Origin: Methylobacterium aquaticum
Lineage (GTDB): Bacteria > Pseudomonadota > Alphaproteobacteria > Rhizobiales > Beijerinckiaceae
DNA: 55,346 nt
Reading direction: 5' to 3'
Assembly: GCF_001043915.1 (NCBI RefSeq)
Contig: NZ_LABX01000175.1
Coordinates: 1-55,346 of the forward strand
Position numbers and translations under genes: made by a program. Under the pieces are notes generated by a model. The model was not told the DNA's origin. It saw nothing but the letters and a program-made list of their open reading frames with translations, and did no database searches. Positions 42,529 to 50,885 of the stretch are shown here, one piece after another. The stretch's first letter is position 1. Each line of letters begins with the position of its first letter.

Positions 42529-45261
42529 ATGAGCGCGAGCGCCAAGCCGGTCCCGGCCCAGCCGGTCAACGAGAACGACCGCCCCAGCCATCAGGCGATC
42601 CTGGGTCCGCGCGGCGTGGCCGATCCGGATCCGGCCGAGACCGCGGACTGGCTCGCCTCGCTCGAATCGGTGCTCCGCCACGGCGGGGCCGCCCGGGCCC
42701 GCTTCCTGCTCGACCGGCTGGAGCAGAAGGCGCGGGAGATCGGAATCGTCGAGGAGGCGCCGCCCTACTCGCCCTACCGCAACACGATTCCGCTCGAGAA
42801 GCAGCCGCCCTATCCGGGCGACCTCGCGGTCGAGGAGCGCCTGACCTCGATCATGCGCTGGAACGCGCTCGCCATGGTGGTGCGGGCCAACATGGCCTAT
42901 GGCGAGCTCGGCGGCCACGTCGCCTCCTACGCCTCGGCCGCCGAGATCTTCGAACTCGGCTTCAACCACTTCTTCCAGGCCGGCGACGCCTCCGGGGCCG
43001 GCGCCGATCTCGTGTTCTTCCAGCCGCATTCGGCGCCCGGCGTCTATGCCCGCGCCTTCCTGGAGGGGCGGCTCTCCGAGACCAACCTCACGCATTACCG
43101 CCAGGAGATCGCCGGCGAGGGCCTGTGCTCCTATCCCCATCCCTGGCTGATGCCGGACTTCTGGCAGGTGCCGACCGGCTCGATGGGCATCGGGCCGATG
43201 AATGCGATCTACCAGGCGCGTTTCATGCGCTACCTGAGCGACCGGGGGTTGGCCGACACCGCCGGCCAGCACGTCTGGGGCGTGTTCGGCGACGGCGAGA
43301 TGGACGAGCCGGAATCGATCGGCGCCCTGACGCTGGCGGCGCGCGAGAAGCTCGACAACGTCACCTTCGTCATCAACTGCAACCTCCAGCGCCTCGACGG
43401 GCCGGTGCGCGGCAACGGCCAGATCATCCAGGAGCTGGAGAGCGTTTTTCGCGGGGCCGGCTGGAACGTCGTCAAGGTGCTGTGGGGCTCGGAATGGGAC
43501 GCGATCTTCGCCCGCGACACCAACCACGCCCTCCTTCGCCGCTTCGCCGCCACGGTGGACGGCAAGTACCAGACGCTGGGGGCCAAGGACGGCGCCTACA
43601 ACCTCGCCCACTTCTTCGGTGAAGACGACGAGGTGAAGGCGCTGGTCTCCCACATGTCGGATGCCGACGTCGACAAGCTCAAGCGCGGCGGCCACGATTT
43701 CCGCAAGCTCTTTGCTGCCTTCGCGGCTGCCAAGGCGACCAAGGGCCGCCCGACCGTGATCCTGGCCAAGACCAAGAAAGGCTACGGCATGGGCGGCGCG
43801 GGCGAATCGCGCATGACCGCCCACCAGGCGAAGAAGCTCGACACCGATGCGCTGAAGGCATTCCGCGATCGCTTCGCCCTGCCGCTCACCGACGCGCAGG
43901 TCGAGCGACTGGACTTCTACAAGCCCGACGAGAACAGCCGCGAATTGCGCTACCTGCGCGAGCGCCGCGAAAAGCTCGGCGGTTTCCTGCCGAAGCGCCG
44001 CCGCACGGCAGCCCACGTCGCGGTGCCGGACCTTTCGACTTATGCCGGCTTCGCGCTGGAGGCCGACGGCAAGGAGATGTCGACCACCACCGCGGCGGTG
44101 CGGCTGTTCAGCAGCCTGATCAAGCACAAGGAACTCGGGCCCCGGGTGGTGCCGATCGTCGCCGACGAGGCGCGCACCTTCGGCATGGCCAACCTGTTCC
44201 GGCAGGTCGGCATCTACTCGCCGCTCGGCCAGCTCTACGAGCCGGAGGATGCCGGCTCGATGCTCTATTATAAGGAGTCCCGCGACGGGCAGCTCCTGGA
44301 GGAGGGCATCACGGAAGCCGGCGCGATCTCGTCCTGGGCCGCAGCCGCGACGTCGTACAGCGTCCATGGCCTCGCGATGCTGCCGTTCTACATCTACTAC
44401 TCGATGTTCGGCTTCCAGCGCGTCGGCGACCTGATCTGGGCAGCGGCCGACCAGCGCGCCCGCGGCTTCCTGATCGGCGCCACCGCCGGCCGCACCACGC
44501 TGGGCGGCGAAGGCCTGCAGCACCAGGATGGATCGAGCCACCTCGTTGCCGCGACGATCCCGAATTGCCGCGCCTACGACCCGGCCTTCGCCTACGAGAT
44601 GGCGGTGATCCTCGATCACGGCGCCCGCGACATGATGGAGCGCGACATCGACGCCTTCTACTACGTCACGGCGATGAACGAGAACTACGCCCAGCCGTCG
44701 ATGCCCGAGGGTGTGCGCGACGGGATCATCCGCGGGATGTATCGGTTTGCCGGCTATGGAGATGGTGAGCCGGCTATCCGCCTCCTTGGCTCCGGCGCGA
44801 TCCTGCCGGAAGTCGTCGCGGCAGCAAAGCTTCTCGCCTCGGAATGGGGCATCGCCGCCGAGGTTCATAGTGTCACGAGCTTCAGCGAACTCGCCCGCGA
44901 GGCCCGCGAGGTCGAACGGTCGAACCGCCTGAACCCCGGTTTGCCGGCAAAACGCAGCCTGGTGGAGGAGGCGCTGTCCGGCTCCGCGCCGGTCGTCGCT
45001 GCCACCGATTACGTCCGGGCCTATCCGCAACTGATCGCGACCGCGATTCAGGCCCGCTACGTGACGCTCGGCACCGACGGTTTCGGCCGCAGCGACACCC
45101 GCAGTGCCCTGCGCGCCTTCTTCGAGGTCGACCGGCACCACGTCGCCGTGGCGGCGCTGGCGGCGCTCGCCGACGAGGGCACGCTCGACCGGTCCACGGT
45201 GGCGGAAGCGGTGGCCCGCTACGGGATCGGCCCGAACCGGCCGGCGCCCTGGACGGTGTGA
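42529..45261 (+). CDS. aceE: Pyruvate dehydrogenase E1 component, homodimeric (AceE) type
   Basis: This 910-residue thiamine-diphosphate enzyme is of the single-chain E1 family, which decarboxylates pyruvate and reductively acetylates the lipoyl group of E2. The cofactor motif GVFGDGEMDEPESIGAL continues to VINCNLQRLDGPV. PYSPYRNTIP lies near residue 82, the transketolase-like pyrimidine domain is around residue 600 (GGEGLQHQDGSSHL), and the C-terminal domain is near residue 800. No aceF or lpd gene adjoins it, and most alphaproteobacteria use the two-chain PdhA/PdhB form instead. It may be a second E1, or act on a related 2-oxoacid such as 2-oxobutyrate. Confidence 0.92.
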   Translation: MSASAKPVPAQPVNENDRPSHQAILGPRGVADPDPAETADWLASLESVLRHGGAARARFLLDRLEQKAREIGIVEEAPPYSPYRNTIPLEKQPPYPGDLAVEERLTSIMRWNALAMVVRANMAYGELGGHVASYASAAEIFELGFNHFFQAGDASGAGADLVFFQPHSAPGVYARAFLEGRLSETNLTHYRQEIAGEGLCSYPHPWLMPDFWQVPTGSMGIGPMNAIYQARFMRYLSDRGLADTAGQHVWGVFGDGEMDEPESIGALTLAAREKLDNVTFVINCNLQRLDGPVRGNGQIIQELESVFRGAGWNVVKVLWGSEWDAIFARDTNHALLRRFAATVDGKYQTLGAKDGAYNLAHFFGEDDEVKALVSHMSDADVDKLKRGGHDFRKLFAAFAAAKATKGRPTVILAKTKKGYGMGGAGESRMTAHQAKKLDTDALKAFRDRFALPLTDAQVERLDFYKPDENSRELRYLRERREKLGGFLPKRRRTAAHVAVPDLSTYAGFALEADGKEMSTTTAAVRLFSSLIKHKELGPRVVPIVADEARTFGMANLFRQVGIYSPLGQLYEPEDAGSMLYYKESRDGQLLEEGITEAGAISSWAAAATSYSVHGLAMLPFYIYYSMFGFQRVGDLIWAAADQRARGFLIGATAGRTTLGGEGLQHQDGSSHLVAATIPNCRAYDPAFAYEMAVILDHGARDMMERDIDAFYYVTAMNENYAQPSMPEGVRDGIIRGMYRFAGYGDGEPAIRLLGSGAILPEVVAAAKLLASEWGIAAEVHSVTSFSELAREAREVERSNRLNPGLPAKRSLVEEALSGSAPVVAATDYVRAYPQLIATAIQARYVTLGTDGFGRSDTRSALRAFFEVDRHHVAVAALAALADEGTLDRSTVAEAVARYGIGPNRPAPWTV

Positions 45262-45780
45262 GGCACCTCGCACCGTGAGGCGAGGCGCTCCTTTCGGGGA
45301 GCGCTCTCCCGTCTCCCGAGTGGGAGAGGGGCCGGGGGATCGAAGATCCCACGTGCGGGTGTTCCGGTTCCGAGTCCAGCACCAAGCGTCGAGCGGCCAG
45401 CACGACGCTCTGAGCTTCACACTGACGCATACGCATCGATTCGATCTCGGGCAGGCCCGAGATCGACGCGGCCGTTGCGCCATCTCGACTTGTCGATGCC
45501 AAGCCCAGATGTCCGGGATTTTGGGCTTGGCGACATTTCGCGAACGGCACCAAATGTCGTTTCCAACGACCGTCGGTATCACCCGTGCCCCTGTCCCTCT
45601 CCCAACCGCGAGAGGGGATCCCGTGGTCGTCATTAAGCCGGGAGAGGCGGGCGCCTTAATCCTCGCCGCGGACTTAAGCACACCCCGCCCCTCCCACGCA
45701 CGGGATTGACGCACCGGGGAAGACGCGGCCTGATCCCCCAACGCCGGCACGAAGCACCGGTCCGAGGGGAGACGCACGGG
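45262..45780. other. Repeat-rich intergenic region
   Basis: This 519-base region is a mosaic of palindromes. From left to right: CTCTCCC hairpins at 45303-45331 (family of the 11-207 repeat), family B copy 3 at 45423-45579, and another CCCTCTCCC/GAGAGGGG hairpin at 45595-45617. The last 100 bases hold the promoter region of the MoxR operon, with the ribosome site GAGGGGAGA before 45781. No gene. Confidence 0.6.
45423..45579. repeat. Structured palindromic repeat family B, copy 3 (diverged)
   Basis: The right half matches copies 1 and 2 (CGAACGGCACCAAA, TTTCCAACGACCG, end CCGTCGGTAT), as does CGATGCCAAGCCC. The first hairpin is entirely different but still perfectly paired: CGATCTCGGGC with GCCCGAGATCG around AG. 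The middle hairpin is longer, GCCAAGCCCA with TGGGCTTGGC. The left terminal repeat is lost or rearranged. CCCTCTCC-type hairpins lie on both sides. Confidence 0.7.
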
Positions 45781-46803
45781 ATGGCGCGAGGCGCTGAGCA
45801 GACCGCGGTGCGGGGCATCGTGGGAGCCGACTCCAGGGCGTCCGACGATCCGGTGCGCACGCGGCTCCACGCCTTGCGGACCGGCCTCGAAGCGGGCCTC
45901 ATCGGCGCCTCCGGCCTCGTCGAGCGGCTGCTGATCGGGCTCCTCACCGGCGGCCACCTGCTGATCGAGGGCGCGCCGGGCCTCGCCAAGACCCGGGCGG
46001 TCAAGCGCCTCGCCGATGGGCTCGATACCGGCTTTGCCCGCATCCAGTGCACCCCCGACCTGATGCCCGCCGACCTCACCGGCACCACGGTCTGGCGGCC
46101 CGATGGCGGCCGGTTCGAGTTCCTGGCCGGGCCCCTGTTCCACTCGCTGGTGCTGGTCGACGAGGTCAACCGCGCGCCGCCCAAGGTCCAGTCCGCCCTG
46201 CTGGAGGCGATGGCCGAGGGCCAGGTGACGGTGGCCGGCATCACCCACCCGCTGCCCGATCCGTTCATGGTGGTGGCGACCCAGAACCCGATCGAACATG
46301 CCGGCACCTTCCCGCTGCCGGAAGCACAGCTCGACCGGTTCCTGCTCCACGTCGTGGTCGAGATGCCGGACGAGGCGTCCGAGCGCCGCATCCTCGACCT
46401 CGTCGAGGGCGAGATGACCGAGGAGGCCACGCCGATGCCGGTGCGCCTCACCGTCGAGGAGTTGCGCGCCGCCCGTGCCGCCGCACTCAAGACCCATGTC
46501 TCGCCGGCCCTGAAGGATTTTCTGGTCCGCCTCGTCGCCGCCACCCGGGGGGGGCCGGCGGCAGCGGATCTGCGCGGCGCCATCGAGCATCCGGTCTCGC
46601 CCCGGGGCACCCTGGCCTTGATGCTCGCTGGCAAGGCCAGGGCCTACCTGCACGGGCGCGACCACGTGGTGCCGGACGATGTCATGGCGCTCGCCGGCGA
46701 CGCGCTTGCCCACCGTCTCGCCCTCACCTGGCGCGCTGCCGCCGAGGGCCAGACCGCCCGCGCCGTGGTGGCCGGCCTGCTCGACCGGGTGCACCCCCTC
46801 TGA
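45781..46803 (+). CDS. MoxR family AAA+ ATPase
   Basis: MoxR ATPases act as chaperones together with von Willebrand A-domain proteins, classically in activating methanol dehydrogenase. The 340-residue product has Walker A GAPGLAKTR (64-72), Walker B VLVDEVNR (124-131), sensor 1 VVATQNPIEHAGTFPLPEAQ and the family's C-terminal lid. It is the first of seven tightly packed plus-strand genes (MoxR, DUF58, DUF4381, two VWA, TPR and BatD proteins). This order matches the general MoxR/Bat operon rather than the methanol dehydrogenase mxa cluster, as no mxaFI is present. The substrate is unknown. Confidence 0.93.
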   Translation: MARGAEQTAVRGIVGADSRASDDPVRTRLHALRTGLEAGLIGASGLVERLLIGLLTGGHLLIEGAPGLAKTRAVKRLADGLDTGFARIQCTPDLMPADLTGTTVWRPDGGRFEFLAGPLFHSLVLVDEVNRAPPKVQSALLEAMAEGQVTVAGITHPLPDPFMVVATQNPIEHAGTFPLPEAQLDRFLLHVVVEMPDEASERRILDLVEGEMTEEATPMPVRLTVEELRAARAAALKTHVSPALKDFLVRLVAATRGGPAAADLRGAIEHPVSPRGTLALMLAGKARAYLHGRDHVVPDDVMALAGDALAHRLALTWRAAAEGQTARAVVAGLLDRVHPL

Positions 46804-46833
46804 GGATCCTGCGCTCTGAGGATTGTCCCCACC

Positions 46834-47748
46834 GTGGCACGGCCGCTCCCCAGCACGGACCCGCTCGCACAAGCAGGCATCGCCCTGGATGCCGGGATGC
46901 TGATGGGGCTGCGCCACCTCGCCCGCCGCGGCGCCGGTGCGACCACGAAGGCGCGCTCGGGCCTGCCCGGCGGCATCGTCACGCGGCGGCGCGGCCGCGG
47001 CAGCGAGCCGGACGACGTGCGGCCATGGGCCGAGGGCGACGACGTGCGCCACATCGACCGCAACGCCACCGCCCGCACCGGCACGCTGCACGTGCGTACC
47101 CACCACGAGGAGCGCGACCGTGCCGTGGTGGTGCTGGCGGATTTCCGGCCCTCGATGCTGTTCGGCACCCGCCGCTCCTTACGCTCGGTCGCGGCGGCGG
47201 AGGCCCTGGTGCTGCTCGGCTGGCGCATCGCCGGCGATGGCGGACGGGTCGGCCTCTGCGCCGCTGCCCCCGAGCCGGTGGCCCTGCCGCCGCGGGCCGG
47301 CGGGCGCGGCATGGCGGCCCTGTGCCAGGGCCTCGCCCGGGCGCATGACAGCGCGCTGGCCGCCTCCCCCCACCCTGATCCCCCCTTGGGCCTGACCCTG
47401 GAACGGGCCCGCGCGCTGCTGCCGGCGGGTGGGCATCTGGTTCTGGCGAGCGCCCTCGACGCTCCAGGCGAGGGCTTTTCGGAGAGCGTGGCGGCCTTGG
47501 CCGAGCGGGTCTCCCTCAGCCTGATCCTGGTGAGCGACGCCTTCGAGCGCACCGCGCCCCCCGGCCTCTACCCCTATGCCACCCCGGACGGGCGCCACGG
47601 CACCGCCCGGATCGGAAAGGCGCGGCCGGCCCCCGAGGATCGTCTCGCGGCCTATGCCCGGCTCGGCCTCGCGGGTCTGCGCCTCGACACCGAGCTGGGC
47701 CCGGAAGGGTTCGCCCCTCTGATGGAGCGGCTCGATGCCATGCTGTGA
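46834..47748 (+). CDS. DUF58 domain protein
   Basis: The 304-residue DUF58 protein starts with GTG. The family motif GSEPDDVRPWAEGDDVRHID, followed by NATARTG, lies at about residues 54-80. A degenerate VWA-like fold follows (DRAVVVLADFRPSMLFG). DUF58 proteins accompany MoxR ATPases everywhere and correspond to MxaS in the methanol oxidation cluster. It is in an operon, 30 bases after the ATPase gene. No membrane helix is seen, so it is probably cytoplasmic. Function unproven. Confidence 0.9.
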   Translation: MARPLPSTDPLAQAGIALDAGMLMGLRHLARRGAGATTKARSGLPGGIVTRRRGRGSEPDDVRPWAEGDDVRHIDRNATARTGTLHVRTHHEERDRAVVVLADFRPSMLFGTRRSLRSVAAAEALVLLGWRIAGDGGRVGLCAAAPEPVALPPRAGGRGMAALCQGLARAHDSALAASPHPDPPLGLTLERARALLPAGGHLVLASALDAPGEGFSESVAALAERVSLSLILVSDAFERTAPPGLYPYATPDGRHGTARIGKARPAPEDRLAAYARLGLAGLRLDTELGPEGFAPLMERLDAML

Positions 47749-47761
47749 GGGAGCACCGGCG

Positions 47762-48169
47762 GTGCTGGCGGGCCTTCGCGGTCTGCACGTCCCGCCCGAT
47801 CCGGGATGGATCCGGCCCGAGATCCTGGCCGCCGTCGCGGCCGGGCTGGCGCTCGCGGGCCTCGCCGCCTGGCTCGCGCCGCGCTGGCGCGCCCGCCCGA
47901 TCCGCCGGGCGGCTCTGGCCGAACTCGCCGCCGCCCGCGCCCTGCCGCCGCCCGAGCGCCGCGTGGCTTTGGCGCGGTTGAGCCGGCGGCTCGCCCGCAG
48001 CCTCGGGGTCGAGGGGCCGGCGGGGCTCGATGCCGTCTTGCGCACCGATTTCTTCGGCAGCGGCCCCGGCCGGGCACTCGCCCAGGATCTCTACGCCCCG
48101 GGCCCCATGCCCGATCTCGCCGCCGCGGAAGCCGGTCTCGCCCGGCTCCTCGCCCGCCTGCGGGCTTAG
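47762..48169 (+). CDS. DUF4381-like membrane protein of the MoxR operon
   Basis: The 135-residue protein has a short N-terminal segment (LHVPPDPGWIRPE), one transmembrane helix (AAVAAGLALAGLAAWLAP) and a cytoplasmic, Ala/Arg-rich part containing PIRRAALAELAAARALPPPE. This is the DUF4381 arrangement found between DUF58 and VWA genes in MoxR/Bat operons. The GTG at 47762 follows a GGGAG site; an ATG at 47735 inside the preceding gene is the alternative. Confidence 0.75.
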   Translation: MLAGLRGLHVPPDPGWIRPEILAAVAAGLALAGLAAWLAPRWRARPIRRAALAELAAARALPPPERRVALARLSRRLARSLGVEGPAGLDAVLRTDFFGSGPGRALAQDLYAPGPMPDLAAAEAGLARLLARLRA

Positions 48170-48175
48170 AACACG

Positions 48176-49144
48176 ATGGCCGGTCTCGCCTCCCTCGATG
48201 TCGCGGCGCCGCTTGCCGGCCTGCTCCTGCCGCTGCCGCTGCTGGCCGCCCGCTTCCTGCCGCCGCGGCCGGGCGGCAGCGGGGCGCTGGCGGTGCCGCC
48301 CTCCCTGGTCGCCGGGCTCGATCGCGGCGGGCCCCTCACCGTCGGCGTGCGCGGGCGCGCGGCGCTCACCTGGCTGCTCTGGGTCTCCCTGGTCGCGGCG
48401 CTTGCCGGCCCGCGCCTGGTCCTGCCCGGCGCGGCACTCCCGGCCTCGGGCAGGGACATCGTGCTCGCCCTCGACCTGTCGGGCAGCATGGAGCGGATCG
48501 ACTTTGCCCTCGACGGCCGCACCACCTCGCGGCTCGCGGCGGTCAAGCGCGTCGGGGCGGAGTTCATCCGCCGCCGGGCCGGCGACCGGGTCGGCCTCGT
48601 GATCTTCGCCGACCAGGCCGACGTGGCCGCCGCCCCCTCCTTCGACACGCGGGCGGTCGCCCGGGCGCTGGAAGAGGCGCAGATCGGCCTCGTCGGCCGC
48701 TCGACCGGCATCGGCGACGGGCTCGGCCTCGCCCTGAAGCGCCTGAACGCCCTGCCGGGCCCGTCCAAGGTGGTGGTGCTGCTCTCCGACGGCGCCAACA
48801 ATGCCGGCCAGACCACGCCGCGGGACGTGGCGGTGCTCGCCCACGAGCTGGGCATCCGGGTCCACACCATCGCGCTCGGCCCCCGCGACCTCGCCGACGC
48901 CAATGGCGAGCAGGACGTGGTCGATTCGGAGGCGCTGCGCGACGTCGCGGCGACGAGCGGCGGCCGGTTCTTCCGGGTCCGCACCACCGAGGACCTCCAG
49001 GGTGTGGCCGACAGCATCGATGCCCTCGAAGGCGGGCGCGACCGGGCCCCGCCGGTGCCCCTGCGCCGTGACCTCTGGCCGTGGCCGGGCGGGGTCGCGC
49101 TTCTCTCGGCGCTCGTTCTCCTGCTCACCCGGAGGGGGGCGTGA
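48176..49144 (+). CDS. VWA-domain membrane protein (BatA-like)
   Basis: The 322-residue protein has two N-terminal membrane helices, a von Willebrand A domain from about residue 92 to 270 and a C-terminal helix (GGVALLSALVLLLTRRG). The metal-binding MIDAS motif is intact as DLSGSM at 100-105, with the later Thr in STGIGDG and the Asp of LLSDGANNAGQ. In the Bat system such proteins form periplasmic-facing complexes with MoxR below the membrane. Its stop codon overlaps the next gene (GTGA). Confidence 0.9.
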   Translation: MAGLASLDVAAPLAGLLLPLPLLAARFLPPRPGGSGALAVPPSLVAGLDRGGPLTVGVRGRAALTWLLWVSLVAALAGPRLVLPGAALPASGRDIVLALDLSGSMERIDFALDGRTTSRLAAVKRVGAEFIRRRAGDRVGLVIFADQADVAAAPSFDTRAVARALEEAQIGLVGRSTGIGDGLGLALKRLNALPGPSKVVVLLSDGANNAGQTTPRDVAVLAHELGIRVHTIALGPRDLADANGEQDVVDSEALRDVAATSGGRFFRVRTTEDLQGVADSIDALEGGRDRAPPVPLRRDLWPWPGGVALLSALVLLLTRRGA

Positions 49145-50061
49145 CCGAAGCCTTCACCCTGCTCCGCCCGTGGTGGCTCCTCGCCCTGCCGCTTCTCGGG
49201 CTGCTGGCCTGGCGCGCCGCCCACCGGTCCGCGCCCCTCGGCGACTGGGCGAAGGCGGTGGAGCCGCACCTGATGGCGGCGCTGCAAGCGCGCGGCGCGG
49301 TGCGGCCGGGACGGCGCGTCGGGCAGGGATTGCTGGTTCTGGCGGCCGCGCTCCTTTCTCTCGGCCTCGCCGGCCCGGCGCGGGAGCGCCGCGACGTGGC
49401 GGGGTTCCGCAACCTCGACGCCACGATCATCGCCCTCGACCTGTCGCGCTCGGTCGCCGAGGGCGGGCGCCTCGGCGAGGCGCGGGCGCTGGCGCAAGGC
49501 GTGGCGGAGGCCGCCGGCACCAAGGCGGTCGCGGTCATCGCCTATGCGGGCGACGCCTATCTCGTGGCGACGCCGACCACCGACCGCGAGTCCTTGAGCA
49601 CCATCCTGTTTGCCCTCGACGGCGCCACCGTGCCGGATCGCGGCAGCCACCCGGCCCGCGCCCTGGCGCTCGCCCGCCGGACGCTGGCCGAGGCCGCGGT
49701 GGTGACCGGCGATGTGGTGCTGGTGACGGATGGCGGCGGCCTCGACGACGCCACCTCTCGCGAGGCGTCGGCGCTCCGGGACGAGGGCCACCGGCTGCAC
49801 ACCGTGCTGGTGCCGGATCCCGCCCTGCCGCCGGAGGCGCCGCGGCCGGATGGCAGCGGCCTGTCCCGTCTCGCGACCCTCGGCGGCGGCAGCGCCGGCA
49901 GCCTCGACGCCCCGGGCCCGGTCCTGGCGGCCATCTCCGAGACGGTCGCCCGCCACCTCACGGAGGGCGGCTACACGGTGCTGGCCTGGCAGGATCTCGG
50001 CCGCTGGCTCGCCGGCCTCGCGCTGCTGCCGGTCCTGCTGCTTTTCCGGCGGAGCGCCTGA
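49141..50061 (+). CDS. VWA-domain membrane protein (BatB-like)
   Basis: This second VWA protein has 306 residues, with membrane helices at about 10-25 and 62-78 and one near the C terminus (WLAGLALLPVLLLF). The MIDAS motif is DLSRSV (D100, S102, S104), and the downstream VLVTDGGGLDD supplies the third metal ligand. The GTG start overlaps the batA-like stop codon, and its own stop overlaps the next ATG by one base. Two successive VWA genes followed by TPR and BatD genes are the hallmark of Bat operons. Confidence 0.88.
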   Translation: MTEAFTLLRPWWLLALPLLGLLAWRAAHRSAPLGDWAKAVEPHLMAALQARGAVRPGRRVGQGLLVLAAALLSLGLAGPARERRDVAGFRNLDATIIALDLSRSVAEGGRLGEARALAQGVAEAAGTKAVAVIAYAGDAYLVATPTTDRESLSTILFALDGATVPDRGSHPARALALARRTLAEAAVVTGDVVLVTDGGGLDDATSREASALRDEGHRLHTVLVPDPALPPEAPRPDGSGLSRLATLGGGSAGSLDAPGPVLAAISETVARHLTEGGYTVLAWQDLGRWLAGLALLPVLLLFRRSA

Positions 50062-50885
50062 TGCGACCCCTCCTCCTCGCCGCCGGTGCGGTGGCGCTCA
50101 TGGGGCTCGCGGTGGAGCCCGCCACCCTCGCCCGCCTGCTCATCGGGGCCGGGATGCCGGGATTGGCGGCGCGGGTCAGCGACGATCCGGCCTGGCGCGG
50201 CACCGCCCTCTATGCCGCCGGGCGCTATGCCGAGGCGGCTGAGGCGTTTTCCGCCTCTCCCTACAACCGCGGCAACGCGCTGGCGCTCGCCGGGGACCTG
50301 AAAGGGGCGCTCGCCGCCTACGAGGCGGCGCTCGCCCGCGACCCGTCGGACGAGGACGCCAAGGCCAACCGCGAACTCGTCGCGCGCCTCCTCGACACGC
50401 CCGACGCCCCCGGCGGCCGCACCGCCGGCCAGGCGAACGCAAAGGCCGACGCCGCCACCCGCTACGCCACCAAGACCGAATCCGACGCCAACGACCCCGG
50501 CACCGCCTCGACCGGCGATGGCCTCGCCGGCCACCGCGAGGCGTCCTCGGCGGCCGATTCGCCGGGCAATTCCAAGGCGGCGCGCACCGGCCGGGCCGAG
50601 CAGCGGTCGGTCGATCCCGGCCGCGGCCAGGCGCGCGGCTCGGCCAGCGATGCCGAGGGCGGCGGGCGCCAGGGCGGCGGCAATGCCAGCGTGTCCGAGG
50701 TGATCGAGCGCGAGGCGCGCCGGGTCTCGAAGAGCTTCGAGGCGCGGGAGATCCGCCCGGACCGGCACTGGCTCGCGACCCTGACCGACGATCCCGGCCG
50801 CTTCGTGCGCCTGCGCGTCCTCGCCGAGCAGACCCGCCGGCGCGAGGCCGGCACCGCCGTCCAGCCCGGAAGCAACCCATGGTAA
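50061..50885 (+). CDS. TPR protein (BatC-like)
   Basis: The 274-residue protein begins with a signal-anchor helix. TPR repeats span about residues 45-95 (ALYAAGRYAEAAEAFSASP, then GDLKGALAAYEAALARDPSD). A long low-complexity stretch rich in Ala, Gly, Asp and Ser runs to about 205, followed by a compact end (EREARRVSKSFEAREIRPDR). It corresponds to the TPR partner of the Bat VWA proteins. The ATG shares one base with the previous stop codon, and the last seven bases overlap the batD-like start. Confidence 0.85.
   Translation: MRPLLLAAGAVALMGLAVEPATLARLLIGAGMPGLAARVSDDPAWRGTALYAAGRYAEAAEAFSASPYNRGNALALAGDLKGALAAYEAALARDPSDEDAKANRELVARLLDTPDAPGGRTAGQANAKADAATRYATKTESDANDPGTASTGDGLAGHREASSAADSPGNSKAARTGRAEQRSVDPGRGQARGSASDAEGGGRQGGGNASVSEVIEREARRVSKSFEAREIRPDRHWLATLTDDPGRFVRLRVLAEQTRRREAGTAVQPGSNPW

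Noticed and set aside
42307..47106. A 1599-codon minus-strand open frame
   Set aside because: It runs antisense through the aceE-type and MoxR genes and across the palindromic repeats. Its composition is that of mirrored coding DNA, and the plus-strand genes have clear motifs.
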